The notes: generated by a model not told the origin, from the sequence alone. 64,000 bases of DNA from ZC4RG25 sp023428365 (GCA_050283925.1 JBNOAI010000002.1:476171-540170), one strand, 5' to 3'; positions 51,725 to 61,195 are shown, numbered from the stretch's first letter. Program-made: numbers and translations.

Positions 51725-51742
51725 CCTGGGGGAGGTGCCTGC

Positions 51743-52270
51743 ATGAGCGAAACGACGGCCAAAGACGAAGACGGTTCGGAAGAGCCGGAAGAGAATCCCA
51801 TTACCGCGGATCTGAAACAACTCGATGTGAGTTCGGCTGTTGCAGTCGCTGGACATCCGATCCATGCCATGAGCGTGCACTTTCCGATCGCACTCGTGAT
51901 CGCAACGTTGGGAGTTGACATTTTCTACTGGTGGACTGCCGATCCGTTCTGGGTTCGCGTCGGTTTGTGGTCGGCGGGATTCGCTTTCGTGACCGGAGTT
52001 CTGGCGGGTGCTGTCGGAACCTTGGAACTTCTGCTGGTTCCCGGCATCCGCCATCGTGCGGCGAGCTGGGCGCATGCCATTGCTGCGATGCTGCTGCTGG
52101 CTGTGGCTGGTGCTAACTGGTCCGTGCGTCTGCTCGACCCAGCGGCTGTCTTGCCTCACGGCATACTGCTTTCTATGCTCGCAACTGTCGTGACCGGACT
52201 TGCTGGCTGGCATGGTGGCAAGCTGATCTTCCATCACGGTATCGGCCTTATGGTCTCTGCCAAGGATTGA
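51743..52270 (+). CDS. DUF2231 membrane protein
   Basis: 175 residues from ATG 51743 with GGGGGAGGTG upstream. An acidic N-terminal tail (1-35) precedes VAGHPIHAMSVHFPIALVIA, the DUF2231 signature, and four hydrophobic helices. His residues in the helices suggest heme or metal binding. Divergent from coxB, whose start is only 18 bases away, and convergent with the next gene, overlapping its end by 23 bases. Confidence 0.85.
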   Translation: MSETTAKDEDGSEEPEENPITADLKQLDVSSAVAVAGHPIHAMSVHFPIALVIATLGVDIFYWWTADPFWVRVGLWSAGFAFVTGVLAGAVGTLELLLVPGIRHRAASWAHAIAAMLLLAVAGANWSVRLLDPAAVLPHGILLSMLATVVTGLAGWHGGKLIFHHGIGLMVSAKD

Positions 52271-52775
52271 TGCTCTCCACGATTGGCTTAAGCGCACCCG
52301 GTTTACTCAGAGCTACAGGGAGAAACCCATCGGTCAGTGTAGGTTTGGCGAGCGTCAGCGTGATAATCGCGGCAGCAATCAAAATCACCGAGCTGGTGGC
52401 AGCCACGTAACGCCAACTGGAATAGGTTCTGGACCGATCGAATAATCTAACCAGAGCAATTCCAGTAATGGTGTGGATAATGACCAACGCTGAGACGAGC
52501 GCGAGCTTGAGGGAAAACCAGGGCGCAACCATTCCGCGCTGGAAGATCAAAAGAGTGCCGCTGGCGATCGCAACAAATGCCGCCGGCGAGGCGATGCCGA
52601 CATATGTCAATCGCGCGACGTGCTGAAGGCGAAGAACGCGATCGCTGTGTGGCGCAACGTTCGGCAATCCCATTCTGACGTATTGAAGCTGCAGATAGAT
52701 GGTGGGCAGCGATAGCAGCCCCGCGGACCAGATTGCGATTGCAGCAATATGTACGAACTTGGTCAGCGCGATCAT
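52248..52775 (-). CDS. CopD-like membrane protein
   Basis: 175 residues from ATG 52775. TKFVHIAAIAIWSAGLLSLP at the start with about four hydrophobic helices and KLALVSALVIIHTITGIALV; this resembles CopD/DUF2269-type membrane proteins. ATGA overlap with ctaG (52772-52775) indicates coupling, so a role in oxidase assembly or copper handling is likely. No copper-binding motif is obvious. Confidence 0.65.
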   Translation of the reverse strand: MIALTKFVHIAAIAIWSAGLLSLPTIYLQLQYVRMGLPNVAPHSDRVLRLQHVARLTYVGIASPAAFVAIASGTLLIFQRGMVAPWFSLKLALVSALVIIHTITGIALVRLFDRSRTYSSWRYVAATSSVILIAAAIITLTLAKPTLTDGFLPVALSKPGALKPIVESINPWQRP

Positions 52776-53515
52776 GCATCGCGCCTCCGCAACTCGCTCT
52801 GCTCTTGCGGCAGGAACCTGGCCAGGATGACCGCGGCAGCAAGAAGGTACGGGATGGCCGCCGGGGCCCACATAATGAGACCTGCGAGTTGCTGATCTTC
52901 AAGTTGCGTGAGGCCAAACACGGTCGTGACACCAGCATGCACGTCATATAGCGGAGTTCTGGCAAAGGTCAGGATGGCGCCGAGAAGTCCCATCTGAGCG
53001 ACCGTACCGAAAAGCGCTCCGAGTGCGGCCCCACACCGTGTGTTCGGCGATAAAACCTCGCTCCAGAACCAAAACGCGACGACGAGCAGACTGATTTCCA
53101 TCAGCCAGTATGATGCTGTGCCCGAAAGGGCCCAGGTGTACGGTGAAGGCACATGCCACAGCCAGATGATAAGCGCTTGAAAAATCGCAATCGTGACGAG
53201 TGGTGTCTTCAGGGGAAAGCGCCAGTTCGGCACCGACAAGACCAGCAGAGGCGCTGACACAGCAACTAGCAGAACGTGATGCGCGACACGGGCAGAGAAG
53301 AGGGCGCTGGCAAGTGCGCATAGTGGCGAGATGAACGCGATTACTAAGGTTGCCAGCGCGCAAGCGAGCGCTACACGCGCCTGTGCCGCTCGATTTGTCA
53401 GGAAAATGCAAGTCATCAGAGCGAGCAGCGTGAGTAGCAAAGGTGCATCCATGTTCCAGCTATTCCAGAGGCCTGAAGGCTCCGGCGCCGGTCCACAATA
53501 GATGTTGTCTCTCAT
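52772..53515 (-). CDS. ctaG: Cytochrome c oxidase assembly factor CtaG (caa3 type)
   Basis: 247 residues from ATG 53515 with GGAG upstream. Seven hydrophobic helices; SPLCALASALFSARVAHHVL, IWLWHVPSPYTWAL, YWLMEISLLVVAFWFWSEVL and LEDQQLAGLIMWAPAAIPYL are CtaG hallmarks. Needed for assembly of caa3-type oxidase in the membrane. A 15-bp unit (GATACTCCGCTCTGC) is repeated in tandem just before the start. Confidence 0.88.
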   Translation of the reverse strand: MRDNIYCGPAPEPSGLWNSWNMDAPLLLTLLALMTCIFLTNRAAQARVALACALATLVIAFISPLCALASALFSARVAHHVLLVAVSAPLLVLSVPNWRFPLKTPLVTIAIFQALIIWLWHVPSPYTWALSGTASYWLMEISLLVVAFWFWSEVLSPNTRCGAALGALFGTVAQMGLLGAILTFARTPLYDVHAGVTTVFGLTQLEDQQLAGLIMWAPAAIPYLLAAAVILARFLPQEQSELRRRDA

Positions 53516-53855
53516 TGATACTCCGCTCTGCGATACTCCGCTCTGCGCGAATGCAGGTGCCGTCGATTGCACTCTTTAAGAGAACAATAGATGAATTGAT
53601 CAGTTCCAAGCTAAATCGTTGCACGATGCCGGATTCACGCTCGACTACGTCAACAGGAAGCGAACTATAGGTGGTCCGCAACTGCCAGAAAATGCGTTCC
53701 GTGCACACGAACTCGACGATCCGTTCGATCTGATCCATGGTAACCATGTGCTCTAGCCCCTGGAGAGAACCGTCAGGGGCTGGAGCATCCGATTGAGGCT
53801 GGGCAGAATTACAGATAGTAAGGAATGCCGTAATAGCCGTGAACGCCACGGCCAT
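53460..53855 (-). CDS. Possible secreted hypothetical protein
   Basis: 131 residues from ATG 53855. A signal-peptide-like start (VAFTAITAFLTICNSAQPQS) is followed by MDQIERIVEFVCTERIFWQL and a helical remainder. It overlaps the PRC-barrel gene end by 47 bases and the ctaG start by 56, both on the same strand, which weakens the call. No ribosome binding site is clear. Confidence 0.4.
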   Translation of the reverse strand: MAVAFTAITAFLTICNSAQPQSDAPAPDGSLQGLEHMVTMDQIERIVEFVCTERIFWQLRTTYSSLPVDVVERESGIVQRFSLELINSSIVLLKSAIDGTCIRAERSIAERSINERQHLLWTGAGAFRPLE

Positions 53856-54210
53856 AGGCGGGATCGCTCCAGGGTGTTTCGTCGACCGCGTAGTTCGGCG
53901 CCTGCTCCAGCATCTGTTTGTCAACGTTCACGACGAAACCGCCCAGCTCGGTGTCGTACTTCAGAGTCTGCCAAGGCAGCGGATAGTATCGCTCGCCAAT
54001 CCCGAGAAATCCGCCGAATGACATCACCGCGTACTCAACTCTTCCTGTGAGCTTGTCGACCATGAAGTTATAAATTGATCCGATATTTTCGCCGTCAGGG
54101 TTATAAACTTCCGTTCCCTGAACTTTATCGGACGAAACCAATCTCGATGTTTCGTCGATGGCGATCGCATCGGGGGACAAATCACCTTTCCTGTGCATCG
54201 TATCAGCCAT
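53809..54210 (-). CDS. PRC-barrel domain protein
   Basis: 133 residues from ATG 54210 with AAGGAG upstream. No signal peptide. PRC-barrel at about 25-105: LVSSDKVQGTEVYNPDGENI, SIYNFMVDKLTGRVEYAVMS and GGFLGIGERYYPLPW. The C terminus is Tyr/Pro-rich. Soluble stress-type relative of the exported protein at 963-1412. Confidence 0.88.
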   Translation of the reverse strand: MADTMHRKGDLSPDAIAIDETSRLVSSDKVQGTEVYNPDGENIGSIYNFMVDKLTGRVEYAVMSFGGFLGIGERYYPLPWQTLKYDTELGGFVVNVDKQMLEQAPNYAVDETPWSDPAYGRGVHGYYGIPYYL

Positions 54211-54323
54211 CTCAAAACTCCTTATTCTTCACTGATTTTATCCAGAGATTTTGCCACTCGAAGCAGCTATGAATCACGCATCGGTGCCTCGTCTGTAATA
54301 GTATGCGCGACAGAGTCGTCCCT

Positions 54324-54398
54324 TTAGAATGCGCCGACTAATGCTAGTAAAATCACAACACTGAGCGGCACGCCAAGCAGCCACAAAACAATTGGCAT
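54324..54398 (-). CDS. 24-residue membrane peptide
   Basis: ATG 54398 is preceded by GGAGGATAAAA, a near-ideal ribosome binding site. The product (PIVLWLLGVPLSVVILLALV then GAF) is one hydrophobic helix. I recall very similar short peptides (PIILWLLGVP) near stress genes in many Proteobacteria, which supports a real gene despite its size. Probably an inner-membrane peptide; function unknown. Confidence 0.65.
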   Translation of the reverse strand: MPIVLWLLGVPLSVVILLALVGAF

Positions 54399-54482
54399 TT
54401 TTATCCTCCGTTTGATCATTTATTAAACGCTGTGCTCATGTAGCCAGTTCCATCATTTAAATATCGAGACTGACGGAGGATC

Positions 54483-54640
54483 GTGGGGATCTCTACTCCC
54501 GTACCCGCAACGGCGATTGTTTGGCGTCTCCCGACAATCAGGACAGATCGTGCCGCTGCAGGCGCTCTTTCCCGGACCTGCCGCACCTCTCGTACGGAAG
54601 GCCGAGGACGGCGAGCGTGAGTTGATCGTGCGGCCGCGGC
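54483..54640 (+). pseudogene. Degenerate SRAP (YedK/HMCES) N-terminal fragment
   Basis: One frame begins DLYSRTRNGD, like the CNLYSxTxN start of SRAP proteins without its catalytic Cys2. The other frame continues IVPLQALFPGPAAPLVRKAE, then DGERELIVRPRH, matching the PGIFPDxxAPIVRxxxDGERELxxARWG block. A frame break lies between them and nothing beyond this block is kept. Confidence 0.45.
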
Positions 54641-54829
54641 ATACGGGAGGACGCCGCCAGGTTAGTGTGCACGTTCCATACCCAGATCACATCGTGCGGT
54701 CAGAGACGGAGGATTCGTCGGGGCTTGATTTGGTGCCTGATGCACCTGAACTTGTGCTCATAAAGCTGATCACGGATAATGTCGCGGTACGCAAACAACA
54801 TCCCAGACTATTTGAGAGGCAGGATCGCC

Positions 54830-55018
54830 ATGCGAGTCATTTTCTGCGTGCTGATGAGTGCCTGCGCGGGATTTTCGACCACAGCGGCAAAGAAAAAGGA
54901 TCCCCGCGATGCAAGCAGGATCACCATTACAGGTAAGGTTGTGAAAACTTCCGTATCGCAGGGCGACGGAGTGATTGAGCTGCCGATCAAAATTAAGATG
55001 AATCCCAGTGCGGTGTGA
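54830..55018 (+). CDS. Small exported protein
   Basis: 62 residues from ATG 54830. A short signal-peptide-like start (RVIFCVLMSACAGFSTTAA) is followed by a Lys/Asp-rich and then beta-type segment (ITITGKVVKTSVSQGDGVIE, LPIKIKMN). AGGCAGGA lies upstream. Function unknown; probably periplasmic. Confidence 0.5.
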   Translation: MRVIFCVLMSACAGFSTTAAKKKDPRDASRITITGKVVKTSVSQGDGVIELPIKIKMNPSAV

Positions 55019-55218
55019 ACACCATTTGGATTTTCAAAAAGCCTCCTCCTCGGGAATTCGTCATGGGGTCCATAGTGACGGCGACGGGTGGGTCGACATT
55101 CGCGACTGACGCAGGCATCATGCTGGAGACCAATGTGCCGCCAATTTGCAAATAGACCTCCGGCCGTCGGCCAGCGTGGTATTCGTGGATGAGCGGCGCG
55201 CCAGTGCTAACGCGCCCC

Positions 55219-55270
55219 GCGTCGTCATTCCCCAGAAACCATCGGGTCACAGCCACAGTTGCAAGTGAGC
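55219..55270. repeat. Dispersed repeat copy, partner of 4628-4680
   Basis: CGTCGTCATTCCCC is shared exactly, and CACAGCCACAGTTGCAA follows in both copies with small changes between. It lies 130 bp upstream of the 55402 gene, so the duplicated unit once extended beyond the coding region. Confidence 0.6.
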
Positions 55271-55401
55271 GCCACTCTGACCATATTGGACGGAATGGGT
55301 GGATCCCTCATGGATCTATCAGGCAGTCGGTCTGTGCGTAGTGGTCCGCGGCGGCAGCGGTCGACAGCGCTTAGGCCGTCCGCCGCACGGAGGACCGACT
55401 T

Positions 55402-55698
55402 ATGCCGCGAACCCCACATCAACGGCTTGCTTCGGCCGGATTTTCTCCTCAAGAGACCGATATTCTGATCAGCATCTACGACAGCGTCTCCGCGAAGTAT
55501 TCGGATGCGGACATCAACAACATCATCATTGACGCGCTATGCACCATGGCCGGTGCGGGGTCGAGATCATCCGAAAAACTCACAGCCTATGTCGAACATC
55601 GGGCACGCGACGCCGCGCTCGCCAAGTACGGGCCTGCCGCACTGCTGGCCGATAACGACAAGGATGACGATCATCCGGAGCCGCCGCCGGCCGCATAG
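55402..55698 (+). CDS. Small hypothetical protein of the duplicated family
   Basis: 98 residues from ATG 55402 with GGAGGACC upstream. TPHQRLASAGFSPQETDILI, then IYDSVSAKYSDADINNIIID, MAGAGSRSSEKLTAYVEHRA and a strongly acidic end (DNDKDDDHPEPPP). Helical and soluble. Full-length counterpart of the fragment at 4700-4822 and homologue of 3365-3604. Function unknown. Confidence 0.6.
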   Translation: MPRTPHQRLASAGFSPQETDILISIYDSVSAKYSDADINNIIIDALCTMAGAGSRSSEKLTAYVEHRARDAALAKYGPAALLADNDKDDDHPEPPPAA

Positions 55699-56056
55699 AC
55701 GGAAACTCCAAAGAGACGGCCCGCGGTTCAACCGGACCATTCCAGCGAACGCCAAACAACCCATTGGCTGTTATTCGGACGCCGCTGCCGATGCGCGTTT
55801 ATAAAGTTGCTGGCCTTGGCGTCGCTACCAAGCCGCCGTACGCGCTCGTTCGAACGGCAGCGCACCGGCCTCACGTAACTGATTAAGCGAAAGCGGCTTC
55901 AGCTCCTTCCAAGGCACAATCGTGGAACGCGAGTCTCAGGGCCACGTCCCTCGTCTCCTTGGATCGAAGTCTTGGGTAGGCGTGGCGCGGGCCGGTCAAT
56001 GTTGTCCCGCCACCGAGCAAAAACGCTACTGACGCTTGGTTTGTCGGGGAGAAATG
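55699..56056. other. Gene-free stretch
   Basis: A minus-strand phrase near 55840-55920 (LKPLSLNQLREAGALPFERA) looks protein-like but has no start, stop context or recognised family. Nothing else is visible. Confidence 0.4.
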
Positions 56057-56530
56057 TCAGCCGCGTCGCGCTGCCTCTATCCTGGCAACATCGATCTTTT
56101 TCATTCCCATCATCGCCTCGAACGCGCGCTTAGCTTCGCCGCCGCCAGCCGCTAACGCTTCGGTCAGTACGCGCGGTGTGATTTGCCAGGAGATGCCCCA
56201 CCGGTCTTTGCACCAGCCGCAGGCGCTTTCCTGGCCACCGTTGCCGATGATCGCGCTCCAATAGCGATCAGTCTCTTCCTGATTGTCCGTGGTGATCTGG
56301 AATGAGAAGGCTTCCGTGTGTTTGAAGGCGGGGCCGCCGTTGAGGCCGAGACATGGAATGCCGGCCACGGTGAAATCGACCGTTAGGACATCGCCTTCCT
56401 TGCCGGATGGATAATCACTGGGCGCACGGTGGATGGCGGTCACAGCACTGTCGGGAAAGACTTCCGCATAGAAGCGTGCGGCCGCCTCGGCATCTTTGTC
56501 ATACCATATGCAGATCGTGTTCTTGGGCAT
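56057..56530 (-). CDS. VOC-superfamily (PhnB/3-demethylubiquinone-like) protein
   Basis: 157 residues from ATG 56530. NTICIWYDKDAEAAARFYAE, VFPDS, then CLGLNGGPAFKHTEAFSFQI, DRYWSAIIGNGG and CGWCKDRWGISWQITPRVLT are typical of the family often mislabelled 3-demethylubiquinone methyltransferase. Dimeric glyoxalase-like fold; the substrate is unknown. A stand-alone gene. Confidence 0.9.
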   Translation of the reverse strand: MPKNTICIWYDKDAEAAARFYAEVFPDSAVTAIHRAPSDYPSGKEGDVLTVDFTVAGIPCLGLNGGPAFKHTEAFSFQITTDNQEETDRYWSAIIGNGGQESACGWCKDRWGISWQITPRVLTEALAAGGGEAKRAFEAMMGMKKIDVARIEAARRG

Positions 56531-56747
56531 GGCGTGTGTGTACCTTCGGTTGAATTGTCCAGTAATCGCTGCCTTCTGCCACAAGGACGCCGGGAACCGC
56601 ACCGATCCGACATCGCAACAGTCTTTTTTTTACCTCAATGAAACAGTGATTTCGGGCAACAACCTGTCCGCGAGTAAGTTGGGCCCGACGTTCGCCAGAG
56701 CATGCTGGATTACCGCGAACAGCCCTGACCCGCGCAAATGTGACGTC

Positions 56748-59700
56748 TTATTCCAAGGCGCGGTGCATGATCGATACTGACTGCACGATCATACAGGCGT
56801 CGATGTCGTCGAGCGCATCGGCGAGCACAAGAGCGACGTGCATGTGGCCGTCCGCGGCACGAGCCACCGCCTGTGCAATGTCCCCTTCGCCAACGTTGCT
56901 GCAGCTTTGCAGCTTCGCGTGCAGATCCTCGATGCTTCCCAACAGGATGCCCTTGGTCATCAGCAGCCGCAACGCGCGATCGAGGGCATAGGCGGCAGTG
57001 TTGCGCGTATCACTCTGCGCAACCTCGGGCACAGAAAACGTGAAGACAAATGCCGCCGGTTTGCCCTTCTGATTCAGGAAGCCGGCCATGGGCTCTGGGC
57101 CCCAGGCGCTAGCCGCTGACGTCCAGCGCGTCCAGGCTGCCGGATGACACAAGGCCAGATTGAGTTCCTCGAATCGTGCAGCGCTCATAGGTGGACTGCG
57201 CAGCTGGGCGGTTCCAATCGCTGCCGTACGTCCATCGAGGGCGAGTTCCACGGAATAGTGGCCGGGCTGGAGGCATCGCTTGAAACCGGAAGCGGTGAGA
57301 ACGCTGCGCTGATAGCCGAGCCTGTCGTTGGATAACGATTGAATCTCGCCCGCGCCTACCTGGGGAAGTATCGCCGTGAGCGCGTCGCGTGCTGCCCACT
57401 GTGGATCCTGGATAGACCAGATTGCCGTCAGTTGATGCGTGCTGGGATCGAAGCCGTCGATGCGCGCCGCGATCGAGACATCCGACGGCGAGACTGAGAC
57501 GGTGAGCGCCTCGACCTTGTCGACGGGTGTTTCATTGGCTGTCGTCCAACGCCCGTCGATGAGAGCCCGCCGATAGGCCTCGAGAGCTGCCTTGATTGAG
57601 CTGCATCGCTCAGGGAAGTGCAGGCGCTCACAGTTGACGTCGAGGAGTGATGTTGCCGTAAACATCGTGCCGGCCATCGTCCAGTCAAGACTGGCGCCGA
57701 GCGCGAGCGCCTTCTCGGCGACCGCGCGCGCTTCCTCGACACGATCATGCGCGATCAGAAACAGGCTTTCGTTCAGATAGAGCAGCGGCAATACCGACAG
57801 CCAAGGATAAAGGTTGCGCGATGCGTCGTGTGAAACTTGAATCCGGTTTGCCTCCAGCATCTCGGTGATCGCCACCGCTTGCCTAACCAATCCTAGCGCG
57901 GCGGTGATGTTTTCGAGATTGCCGTCGCGAATGCCCAGTCCCCACAGCGCGACTGCGTGTGAGTTGAGCGCGTAACCGGTCGGCGACAAACCAAGCCGCT
58001 TCTGTATCTCGACATTGGTGCGCGAGTTGCGTTCGATCTCGTCGAGCCGCTCACGTGTCGGAAGACTGTAGAACGCCTGATTCTTGTGGGCCGACTGGAT
58101 CACCGCCTTGGCGCCCGCCAGATCGTGATGAGCCAAGGCCAGGTTTGGCCGCGCCGCGACGGCGCATTCGAGGGCAGCGATCGCTGCGGCGTATTCCGCT
58201 TCCTCCTCCGCCACCTGAAATCGCTGCGAGCCGATCGCGTAGTTGAGTGCCGCGACTTTCATTGCGGCCTCCGGCGTGCCTCGCTCCGCGACGTTCTCCA
58301 GCCCCACGGGAATCGCACAGTCGGCAAGTTCCTGTCCTGCGCCGATGGGGAACGGTTTCAGCCACGTATAGGTCGACCAACCGAGCGCGCCGAGTGTCAT
58401 GGCGACACCAACGGTCGTCATCGCCCGAGTGACCTTGAGCTGCACCATCGCCAGTGCTTGGCCGAAAACGTAGAGCGAGATCGCCACCATGGTCAGGCAG
58501 GCAAGGAACGACGTCGTTTTGCTGTTCCAGAATGCACCAAGCTCACCGTATCCATCCCACAGCGCCAGCGCTTCGGCGGTCATGGCATTGGTGGTGCTGC
58601 TCGCTATATGCTCCTGAAGGCGCCGCGGGAATCGCGGATCGGCTTGCGGTCCATATCGGCGGTCGAGGTCGGCCAGCGCCTTTGCCTGCGCAGTGGTGGC
58701 CTCAACCGCATTGAGCCCATCGCACTGCTGCTGTTCACTGATCACCGTGGTCTCGGCCGCGAGTGCAATCCTGCCGTCGCGCGCTAATTCCGTCCGATTG
58801 TGCGCCGCCTGACACCGGACCCGACGCTCGTACAGGTCGACCATACTATCGAATGTTCCGAGCACGGCGGTGCTCGCACGGCCCGACCGTTTCACGACCT
58901 CAATCTGCTGCGCGTAAGCGCTATAGGAGGCATCATCCGCGCGGGTTCCGGCAGCGCTGTACCAATAGCCGATCAGGGAGCTGATAAGTGCGGTCAAAGC
59001 AATTGCGATGACCAAGAATCGCGAAAAGCCCGGGGTCGCATCCGTGATCTGCAGTGAGTTGCCGGCGAAGCCCTGCGAGTCGATACCCTGCGGTTGCAAT
59101 GGCTCGGTCGGACCGGTTGGGGCCTTGAGCCATCCGAGCATATAGGCCAGCATGACGAACAGGCAGAAAGCGACCGTGATCCCGCTGACGATCTCAACGA
59201 GGCTCTCGTCGATTGAGATCGCGGCGGCAATACCGCCTGCGCCGCAAACAAGCGCTGCGAGATACAACACATAGCTCCAGGCCGTGCGTTTGCCGCTCAG
59301 ATCCGCAAACGTCAGCAGGACCAGCGCTAACACCAAGACAATCACGACCAGGGCGAGACCAAGGATCTGGTCGTCATATTGGTTCGCTCTTTCCTTCTCG
59401 AGAAACGTCAACCGCTGGCCACCGGCCGATCCCGCGATTGCCTTATCGTCTTCGACCCAGCTCCCCTGAAAACCGCGGCTCTGCAGGTTTCCGGCAGCGA
59501 CGAGACCCAGCCGTCGTTCGTCGAGACTTTGATCCTCTGCGATCAAGTTTGGCAGGAACTCGAGGAAGGGCCGCATCACGTTGGCGAGCAGCAGCGATTC
59601 CTGCGCATTGAGTTCACTGAGTTTGGCTTGTTCCGGATCAGCCGACTTCTGGTGTCGTGCCATCGCGCGCTGCGCGCGGGCGTCGGCAAGGCTGTGATCG

Positions 59701-59948
59701 AAACGGGCCTGGAGGGAACTTGCGGAGCGGCTGCGCTCGGTAAACTGCAGGCGGTCCGACAGTTCCATGGTCTGGGCTTGCGCCAATCGCCGCTCGAGAC
59801 TGGAAGAGGCCTGCTGTTTGATTGCGGCCCATCCCGCAACACCCGCGCCCAGAGAGGCGAGGATCAGCATCGTCAGGGCGATCAAGGTTCGGAACTGCGT
59901 CCGCCGGACGACCTTACCGTCAGTGGCAGCCGCACAATTTTCCTGCAT
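56748..59948 (-). CDS. Large membrane protein with TPR-like region
   Basis: 1066 residues from ATG 59948. An N-terminal transmembrane helix (about 20-42) and a long coiled coil (50-120) precede two pairs of helices around 197-270, then one near 310-330 and two near 490-540. A region at about 565-790 is rich in Ala/Leu helices with TPR-like spacing (IAALECAVAARPNLALAHHD, ARAVAEKALALGASLDWTMA). A C-terminal domain of about 250 residues is unrecognised. The layout suggests a scaffold or sensor in the inner membrane. No neighbour explains it. Confidence 0.75.
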   Translation of the reverse strand: MQENCAAATDGKVVRRTQFRTLIALTMLILASLGAGVAGWAAIKQQASSSLERRLAQAQTMELSDRLQFTERSRSASSLQARFDHSLADARAQRAMARHQKSADPEQAKLSELNAQESLLLANVMRPFLEFLPNLIAEDQSLDERRLGLVAAGNLQSRGFQGSWVEDDKAIAGSAGGQRLTFLEKERANQYDDQILGLALVVIVLVLALVLLTFADLSGKRTAWSYVLYLAALVCGAGGIAAAISIDESLVEIVSGITVAFCLFVMLAYMLGWLKAPTGPTEPLQPQGIDSQGFAGNSLQITDATPGFSRFLVIAIALTALISSLIGYWYSAAGTRADDASYSAYAQQIEVVKRSGRASTAVLGTFDSMVDLYERRVRCQAAHNRTELARDGRIALAAETTVISEQQQCDGLNAVEATTAQAKALADLDRRYGPQADPRFPRRLQEHIASSTTNAMTAEALALWDGYGELGAFWNSKTTSFLACLTMVAISLYVFGQALAMVQLKVTRAMTTVGVAMTLGALGWSTYTWLKPFPIGAGQELADCAIPVGLENVAERGTPEAAMKVAALNYAIGSQRFQVAEEEAEYAAAIAALECAVAARPNLALAHHDLAGAKAVIQSAHKNQAFYSLPTRERLDEIERNSRTNVEIQKRLGLSPTGYALNSHAVALWGLGIRDGNLENITAALGLVRQAVAITEMLEANRIQVSHDASRNLYPWLSVLPLLYLNESLFLIAHDRVEEARAVAEKALALGASLDWTMAGTMFTATSLLDVNCERLHFPERCSSIKAALEAYRRALIDGRWTTANETPVDKVEALTVSVSPSDVSIAARIDGFDPSTHQLTAIWSIQDPQWAARDALTAILPQVGAGEIQSLSNDRLGYQRSVLTASGFKRCLQPGHYSVELALDGRTAAIGTAQLRSPPMSAARFEELNLALCHPAAWTRWTSAASAWGPEPMAGFLNQKGKPAAFVFTFSVPEVAQSDTRNTAAYALDRALRLLMTKGILLGSIEDLHAKLQSCSNVGEGDIAQAVARAADGHMHVALVLADALDDIDACMIVQSVSIMHRALE

Positions 59949-60169
59949 GACGTCTGCCCCCCATGAATCGAGCGGCGACGGTTGAGGCGCGTCTACACCG
60001 CTCGATGCTCCGGCCGGGGATTATCGGCAATCGCGCGTCACGCCAAAAGGAAATTTCCAGACCACCGAAATTGAACGTGTGGATTGGGGTTGAGAAGAAA
60101 CATCTGGCGGTGACGCAGTAGCGCACCGTAAGATCAACTGGGGCTTGATCTCGGCGCCATATCAATGTC

Positions 60170-61195
60170 TTAGCGTGAATGCGTCTGGTCTTGAAGGATT
60201 GCGGCGCAAACCGCTTCCGTTACCGGAGGCTGCTGGGCCGGAAATGTAATGTTCCAAGTGATCCCGCGAGGCCCGTACTCCATTTCAGCCTCACCGTTAT
60301 GTTGCGCGATCAAACGTTCAACGAGGAACGTGCCAAATCCAGCTTTACCAACCGTCACGGGATGCCGGACGCCATCCTCAGTCCATCTCAGAAAAGCCAG
60401 CGTTGGTCCGAACTCCCACGTGAGGATGATCTTCCCGTCAGTCGTCGACAAAGCCCCGTACTTGATGCAATTGGTTGCGAGCTCATGCACGACCATGCAG
60501 AGGGTTTTTGCAACGTCACCCGCGACCATCATTGCTGGTCCTGACAGCGCGAGCCGGTTTGCGTCATACACAGACAATTCTCGGGCGAGTAAATCCCGTA
60601 CCGACACCGGCGTGCTTTCAGCCGCCAGCATAATTTCTTCACCTTGCTTCAGCGCTGCTATCCGACCGATGATTTTTTTCGAGCCCTCGGGGTCGTGACG
60701 GAGACTTTGCGTGACGATGCTCGATATCACTGCCAAGCCGTTCTTGGACCGATGACCCAATTCCCGCACCAACAGCTCATTCTTGGATTTCTCCGCTGTC
60801 AGTCTCCGGACGGCCTCTCGGTAAAGGTGGCCAATCCAGACAAGCGTTGCGCCCGTGATGACATAGAACGCCACGTTGGCGCCATCGACCAGCGAGCTGA
60901 GCGCGAAAGAATAGGGGGGTGGCACAAATGCCCAAGAAAATAGCAGCGTCGATAGGAGCAGGCTGACTATTCCGCACCGAAGGCCGGCAATCAGCGTGGC
61001 AGTCAGAACCACGGGATAACAGGCGGCGAAAATGAGAACATCATCTCCCAGCAGTCCGAGTAGCCAGCGCACGGTGAATGCGCATCCAACCAGAACCGTG
61101 GCGAACAGGAGATCGTTGAGCGCGCCAACCGCCGGTGACCGGTGAGGTAGGTTGGCGCGGCCGAAGTTCCAGATCTGGTGTGGAAATTTTAGCAA
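60170..61195 (-). CDS. Membrane HWE-type sensor histidine kinase
   Basis: 341 residues. A DUF4118-like set of four transmembrane helices (about 28-125; IFAACYPVVLTATLIAGLRC, SWAFVPPPYSFAL) is followed by the HWE kinase core with ELGHRSKNGLAVISSIVTQS (phospho-His), ELATNCIKYGALS (N box), RWTEDG and GFGTFLVERL. Such kinases often act on PhyR-like regulators of the general stress response. Divergent from the Crp/Fnr gene with 119 bp between starts, so joint regulation is plausible. Confidence 0.9.
   Translation of the reverse strand: MLKFPHQIWNFGRANLPHRSPAVGALNDLLFATVLVGCAFTVRWLLGLLGDDVLIFAACYPVVLTATLIAGLRCGIVSLLLSTLLFSWAFVPPPYSFALSSLVDGANVAFYVITGATLVWIGHLYREAVRRLTAEKSKNELLVRELGHRSKNGLAVISSIVTQSLRHDPEGSKKIIGRIAALKQGEEIMLAAESTPVSVRDLLARELSVYDANRLALSGPAMMVAGDVAKTLCMVVHELATNCIKYGALSTTDGKIILTWEFGPTLAFLRWTEDGVRHPVTVGKAGFGTFLVERLIAQHNGEAEMEYGPRGITWNITFPAQQPPVTEAVCAAILQDQTHSR

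Noticed and set aside
53518..53550. 15-bp tandem repeat before ctaG as a functional operator
   Set aside because: Two copies only, overlapping the translation start region; simple slippage duplication is as likely.
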